Part shown: in pieces, positions 7,737 to 10,988 of the stretch
How positions within the stretch are numbered: the first letter of the stretch is position 1
Layout of the letters: every line of letters starts with the position of its first letter
Assembly (NCBI GenBank): GCA_002861585.1
Contig: PJQJ01000020.1
Coordinates: 21,692 to 32,679, forward strand
Length of the DNA: 10,988 nt
Reading direction: 5' to 3'
Source: Candidatus Saccharimonadota bacterium
GTDB taxonomy: Bacteria; Patescibacteriota; Saccharimonadia; Saccharimonadales; Saccharimonadaceae
Program-made: the position numbers and the translations under genes
The notes under the pieces: generated by a model
Told to the model about the DNA's origin: nothing
Seen by the model: the letters and a program-made list of their open reading frames with translations, nothing else
The model's database searches: none

Positions 7737-9641
7737 CTACATTAGCTGTTGCTGAGCTGAAGGAGTTAAGTCGTTAGCCGTTTGAGCGGCTGCAGGGGCA
7801 ACTGTATTCAGCAGCGCTTCGACTTGTTGTGGGTTGGTTGTGATAAGTTGCTGTTCGGTTGCACTAGCAATAACCTGAATATGAACATGGTTTTGTCCGG
7901 CAAAGAATAATCCCTGTCCGACTGGGAAGTTAGCAAGACGCTTCTTTTCCTCTTCGGTCAGTTTAAAGACGTCAGCTAACACATCAACAGCTGAAGTTGA
8001 CTGCTTTAGGAGTAGCTGCATCGATGAGTTTGCAACAATTGCGCGTCCCATCTTACTGCTCATAAAGTCCTCGACGTCCTGCGAGATCGTCGTAAGACCA
8101 AGGTAGTACTTACGTGCTCGCTTAGAAAGACTAAAGAGGAAGTTGGCAGAATCTTCATACTTCATTAACTGCCATGCCTCATCAACAATCAGCATACGTT
8201 TGCGCTGGTCGGATCGTGTCTTGTTCCAGATATGATTAAGGATAATATACATCGCCACTGGTCGTAGTTCGTCCTCGAGATCACGGATATTAAATACCAC
8301 CATCGGGTTATTGATATCGATGTTTGACTGCTGAGAGAATACCCCGGCAAACGTACCGGTAGTGTACTTACGAAGCCGCTGGGCTAATTGCGGACCACTA
8401 CCATTCATGTGAAGGAGTGTTTCGTACAGATCATTAATCGTCGGTGGCTGAGAATTATGCGTCAACGGATCACTAGTAATACCTGCTCGAGCGTAGGTGT
8501 CAATCAGCGCCTGATCAAGATCAGCCTCTTCGGTAGGACTAAGCGCAGACATGGTTGTACCGTTTGGCATTAGCTGTGCTCCTCCTAGCATGAGGCGGAG
8601 GAGTCCGTGAAGGGTTATAAGGTTGGTGCGGAGGGCATCATCAGCGTCATCGGCATCGATAACCCGCGGCAGATCAAAAGGATTGATGCGCGTCTCAGAA
8701 TTAAGGCTGAGGCGAATGTAACTACCACCGACGGCATCACTAAGACGCTGATACTCATTCTCCGGGTCAATGATAATAACTTCAGCACCAGTCATCATAC
8801 TGCGCAGTGCTTCAAGTTTGACGGTGAATGATTTACCCGCACCGGACTTTGCAAAGACAACCATATTCGCGTTTTCAAGGCTGTAGCGGTCGAAGATAAC
8901 CAGACCATTATTGTGCATATTGATACCATAGAGAATCCCCTTCTCCTGGGTGAGGTCGGCACTGGTAAATGGAAACGAACTCGAAATCGCGCCGGTATTC
9001 ATGTTACGGCGAATCTGCAGCTGGTCGGCCATCTGCGGAACGGTGCTATTTAAGCCCTGCTCCTGTTGACTTGAAGCAACCTTACTAAAGACAAGCTGCT
9101 GGCCAAGAATGGTTTCAATCTTGTGCTGGACGAAGCCCAGTTCATCCAGACTGTCGGCGTACATCGTTATGTAGAGTCCAAAACGGAAGAAACGCTCAGC
9201 GCCAACTTGAATCTGATCACGTAGTTCTTCGGCGTCGCGGATAGCCGCCTCAAGACCAGGATCACGCACCTTACCACGCTCAGCATTAATAGAGACACTC
9301 GCCTCAAGTTGTCCCACTTTTTTGCGTAGATTGTTTAGGACAACCTGGCTCTCAACCGGATAGACAAACATACTAACATCAATCACTTCATCGATATTAA
9401 TGACCGGGCTAAGCCACCCTGTGTAGATTTGACGAGGATAGCCATAGATATAGAGCGTTCGGCCATATTTCGTCCCAAGCCGAAAGTAGCCCGACTGAAT
9501 TTCAAGCGAGCTTGGTGCAATCAGATCACGAAGCGTTGTAATACCCTTTAGAAACTCAGCTTCAATTTCTTGCTGTTCGCGAAGTCGTTGCGCTTGGGCA
9601 ACGTCGACCGGATCAACTTTTTTCTTTCCAAATAATCCCAT
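7737..9641 (-). CDS. virB4: VirB4/TraC-family type IV secretion ATPase
   Basis: VirB4 is the conserved inner-membrane-associated hexameric ATPase that energises T4SS assembly and transport. The protein has 634 residues. An N-terminal domain (about 35-215) is followed by the RecA-like ATPase domain with Walker A AKSGAGKS (264-271; alanine replaces the first glycine, as in some VirB4 proteins), the typical VIIIDPENEY strand (288-297), Walker B RMLIVDEAW (482-490), the SKRARKYYLGLTTISQDVED segment (506-525) and QLLLKQS (542-548). The C-terminal tail is rich in Ala, Thr and Gln. The ATG at 9641 has AGGA 6 bases upstream, overlapping the stop of the preceding gene, so translation is probably coupled. 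It sits between a TraC-like protein and a large membrane protein, as expected in a T4SS operon. A strong internal start signal occurs at codon 358. The family identification is firm, and the substrate of the system is unknown. Confidence 0.95.
   Translation of the reverse strand: MGLFGKKKVDPVDVAQAQRLREQQEIEAEFLKGITTLRDLIAPSSLEIQSGYFRLGTKYGRTLYIYGYPRQIYTGWLSPVINIDEVIDVSMFVYPVESQVVLNNLRKKVGQLEASVSINAERGKVRDPGLEAAIRDAEELRDQIQVGAERFFRFGLYITMYADSLDELGFVQHKIETILGQQLVFSKVASSQQEQGLNSTVPQMADQLQIRRNMNTGAISSSFPFTSADLTQEKGILYGINMHNNGLVIFDRYSLENANMVVFAKSGAGKSFTVKLEALRSMMTGAEVIIIDPENEYQRLSDAVGGSYIRLSLNSETRINPFDLPRVIDADDADDALRTNLITLHGLLRLMLGGAQLMPNGTTMSALSPTEEADLDQALIDTYARAGITSDPLTHNSQPPTINDLYETLLHMNGSGPQLAQRLRKYTTGTFAGVFSQQSNIDINNPMVVFNIRDLEDELRPVAMYIILNHIWNKTRSDQRKRMLIVDEAWQLMKYEDSANFLFSLSKRARKYYLGLTTISQDVEDFMSSKMGRAIVANSSMQLLLKQSTSAVDVLADVFKLTEEEKKRLANFPVGQGLFFAGQNHVHIQVIASATEQQLITTNPQQVEALLNTVAPAAAQTANDLTPSAQQQLM
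8579..8603 (-). promoter_or_regulatory. Internal Shine-Dalgarno and hairpin within virB4, ahead of in-frame ATG at 8570
   Basis: On the - strand AGGAGGAG (8586 down to 8579) lies 8 bases before an ATG at 8570 that is in frame with virB4 (Met358). The same GGAGGAG can pair perfectly with CTCCTCC (8603 down to 8597) across an 11-base loop, so the ribosome site would be hidden in a 7-bp, GC-rich stem. Use of this start would give a 277-residue product containing Walker B but lacking Walker A. The sequence facts are direct. That it works as a start is speculative, because the bases also simply encode Gly-Gly-Ala in a normal VirB4 region. Confidence 0.35.
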
Positions 9642-9647
9642 AATCAG

Positions 9648-9651
9648 TCCT
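9648..9651 (-). promoter_or_regulatory. Shine-Dalgarno site of virB4 overlapping upstream stop
   Basis: On the - strand AGGA shares bases with the TAG stop of the upstream TraC-like gene and stands 6 bases before the virB4 ATG at 9641. Ribosomes ending the first gene would be positioned to restart on virB4. Confidence 0.65.
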
Positions 9652-10492
9652 ACATCTGTCCCTGGTTTAAGTGCGGTTGTGGTGCGTAGCCTGCACCTTT
9701 GCGAATAACGGCAGCGGTAACGTTTTCGAAGTCACCAAGTGGTTCACGAACGGCTGTATCCGGGTTGTAAACGTTGTAGTACAACTCACCCAGCTCCTTA
9801 GTGTTTAGCTGCACCGAGCGAATACCCATCTGAAAGAGGCCGTTAACAACCGTGCTGACACGGTTTGCGACTTCATCTTTCGCCTTGCCGTAGGTCGCTT
9901 CATCAATCTTAATATGCATCTGTTTTTGCGGCGCGAACAGGTTCGTTAAGAGGTTTTTACTGGATGAAACAGCATTATTGATATCACCCATAATGTAATA
10001 TGGCACGACGATATAAAAACTCTTGTCCATAATGTTCGTCTCCTGCGCAAGTAGCCCAATGAAATTGATGTAATCATCCATCAGGATACCAAGTAGCATG
10101 TTGTCCTGGCCGCGGCGCAGGCTACTGAGTCGATCGAGGTATGGTCCAATATCAACCCGCTGTGATCGAATCAAGATCTGTACTGGAAAGAAGAGCGAGT
10201 TTAGAAAACTCTGATATGAGTACTCAATACCTTCACGCTCACGATCACTCATAAGGTCAAAGTTGATTGATTTACAGGCAATCACGGCACGAAAACTGCC
10301 ATCATTCATGACCGCAAGCCCATCACGAATCTCGGTGATTAGAAGCGTGTTTTGAGTACTATTTGGGTTTCGGATTTGCGGCGCCGGGCTCTGCTGAAGC
10401 CCATCTTGAGGGTTCGGTGAAAGACCACCGGGCTGTCCCGGAGGCGTGACTGGTTGCTGTAAATTGTTTTGATTTACTGCGTTCGGCTGCAT
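9650..10492 (-). CDS. TraC-like T4SS protein (VirB4/TraC N-terminal-type domain without ATPase)
   Basis: This 280-residue protein has a proline-, glutamine- and asparagine-rich, probably disordered start (1-48). A folded domain of about 200 residues (50-250) then resembles the N-terminal domain of TraC/VirB4 proteins. Recognisable pieces are RDGLAVMNDGSFRAVI (56-71), INFDLMSDRERE (76-87), SFLNSLFFPVQILIRS (95-110) and the closing ELGELYYNVYNPDTA (233-247), which matches the usual LYxxxNP end of that domain. No Walker motif is present, and the next gene is a VirB4 with its own N-terminal domain, so this is not simply a split virB4. Such stand-alone TraC-like proteins next to VirB4 are known from Patescibacteria. 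There is no signal peptide or membrane helix, so it is probably cytoplasmic and bound to the machine at the inner membrane. The gene ends 8 bases before virB4. The ribosome site is weak (AGG about 6 bases before the ATG). Confidence 0.82.
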   Translation of the reverse strand: MQPNAVNQNNLQQPVTPPGQPGGLSPNPQDGLQQSPAPQIRNPNSTQNTLLITEIRDGLAVMNDGSFRAVIACKSINFDLMSDREREGIEYSYQSFLNSLFFPVQILIRSQRVDIGPYLDRLSSLRRGQDNMLLGILMDDYINFIGLLAQETNIMDKSFYIVVPYYIMGDINNAVSSSKNLLTNLFAPQKQMHIKIDEATYGKAKDEVANRVSTVVNGLFQMGIRSVQLNTKELGELYYNVYNPDTAVREPLGDFENVTAAVIRKGAGYAPQPHLNQGQM

Positions 10493-10537
10493 TGTGCCTA
10501 GCTTTCCCCACCCCTAAGAAATAATAGTTTTATTAGA

Positions 10538-10988
10538 CTATCGCAAAGAAATAACTACCTCGTTGTCGCCTTGTTTCTTTTCTAAACGATGCGCTTCTTT
10601 TGCGAGCGTACTAATAGATAAGTTCCCACTCTCTGTTGCAAGTCTCATTATATCAGGTGAAACGGCTGTTGTCACAGGCTTCGCAGGAGCAACCCGCGGC
10701 GCTGGTGTAATCGGCAGATTGCTTCGTTGATCGAGCGACGCCTTACCAACTGGCTGGATGACGTGCTGATGAATATTGTTTGGGTACGGATTGTATTCGA
10801 GATGCTCCCCTGCTACTTCAGCGGCATTAAAGTTTGCCCGTTCCTTCTGTTGTTGCTGAGCAATAATATCATCAAGTGATGGCGGTGTGACAGGAGTGGT
10901 CACTTGGGGACGAGTTGGCTGTGTAGTAAGTGGTGCGCTACGAAGCTGTTCGAGTTTGTCTCGCGTCTCTCTATCGCGCTTTTCATCC
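10538..10988 (-). CDS. Hydrophilic protein of unknown function, 5' part beyond the window
   Basis: The frame is open from the right edge to a TAG stop and encodes about 149 visible residues. A GTG at 10903 could be taken as a start, but the frame continues upstream without a stop into charged sequence (DEKRDRETRDKLEQLRSAPL), so the gene most likely begins outside the window. The visible part is polar, with a charged helix-like start, a Thr/Pro-rich linker, a QQQQKER run, another Pro/Ala-rich linker and a final helix ending in EVVISLR. No signal peptide, membrane helix or known domain is visible. It lies 45 bases upstream of the TraC-like gene on the same strand, so it is probably part of the same operon. 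No function can be assigned from the sequence seen here. Confidence 0.6.
   Translation of the reverse strand, partial: DEKRDRETRDKLEQLRSAPLTTQPTRPQVTTPVTPPSLDDIIAQQQQKERANFNAAEVAGEHLEYNPYPNNIHQHVIQPVGKASLDQRSNLPITPAPRVAPAKPVTTAVSPDIMRLATESGNLSISTLAKEAHRLEKKQGDNEVVISLR

Noticed and set aside
10493..10537. Possible promoter in the A/T-rich gap before the TraC-like gene
   Set aside because: A TTGCGA and a TATTAT can be found on the - strand but only about 14 bases apart, too close for a normal promoter, and the gap is only 45 bases inside an apparent operon.
10538..10903. Complete 121-residue gene starting at GTG 10903
   Set aside because: The frame remains open to the window edge with charged, protein-like sequence and no good ribosome site was seen before the GTG, so the valine is probably internal and the gene is cut by the window.

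Overview
The window holds the end of a replication gene pair on the + strand and, facing it, most of a long operon on the - strand that looks like a type IV secretion (T4SS) locus. It is almost entirely coding, and no stretch over 50 bases lies outside a supported gene. The likely source is a Patescibacteria (CPR) bacterium, most probably a Saccharibacterium (TM7). The basis is the set of conserved but mostly unnamed membrane proteins around a VirB4 ATPase, the TraC-like plus VirB4 pair, and the large saccharibacterial-style membrane protein. This taxonomic call rests on remembered family resemblance, not a search. The standard genetic code fits, because all long frames stay open without reading UGA as glycine.

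Left part (1-1975, +): the 3' three quarters of dnaN (sliding clamp), then recF 19 bases downstream with its own Shine-Dalgarno sequence. This is the classic dnaA-dnaN-recF order, so the chromosomal origin probably lies not far beyond the left edge.

Right part (1970-10988, -): six closely spaced genes, read from right to left. They are (1) the C-terminal part of a hydrophilic protein cut by the window edge; (2) a stand-alone TraC/VirB4 N-domain-like protein; (3) VirB4 ATPase; (4) a 993-residue membrane protein ending in an M15-like (DD-peptidase fold) zinc peptidase domain; (5) a secreted lysozyme-like plus M23 endopeptidase enzyme; and (6) a single-pass membrane protein with a probable beta-propeller outside the cell. 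Most junctions are 5 to 18 bases with Shine-Dalgarno sites inside the preceding gene, so the last five genes are probably one transcript. recF and the last operon gene converge and their ends overlap by 6 bp.

Together the - strand genes suggest an envelope-spanning secretion or attachment machine. VirB4 would power it, the large membrane protein may form part of the inner-membrane channel, and three predicted wall-cutting modules (lysozyme-like, M23, M15-like) could open peptidoglycan, either the cell's own or that of a host bacterium. No relaxase, VirD4 coupling protein or transposase is visible here, so conjugation cannot be claimed. The most notable extra observations are the M15-like fusion, a strong in-frame internal start signal inside virB4 whose Shine-Dalgarno can fold into a hairpin, and stop codon use of 7 TAG, 1 TAA and no TGA.
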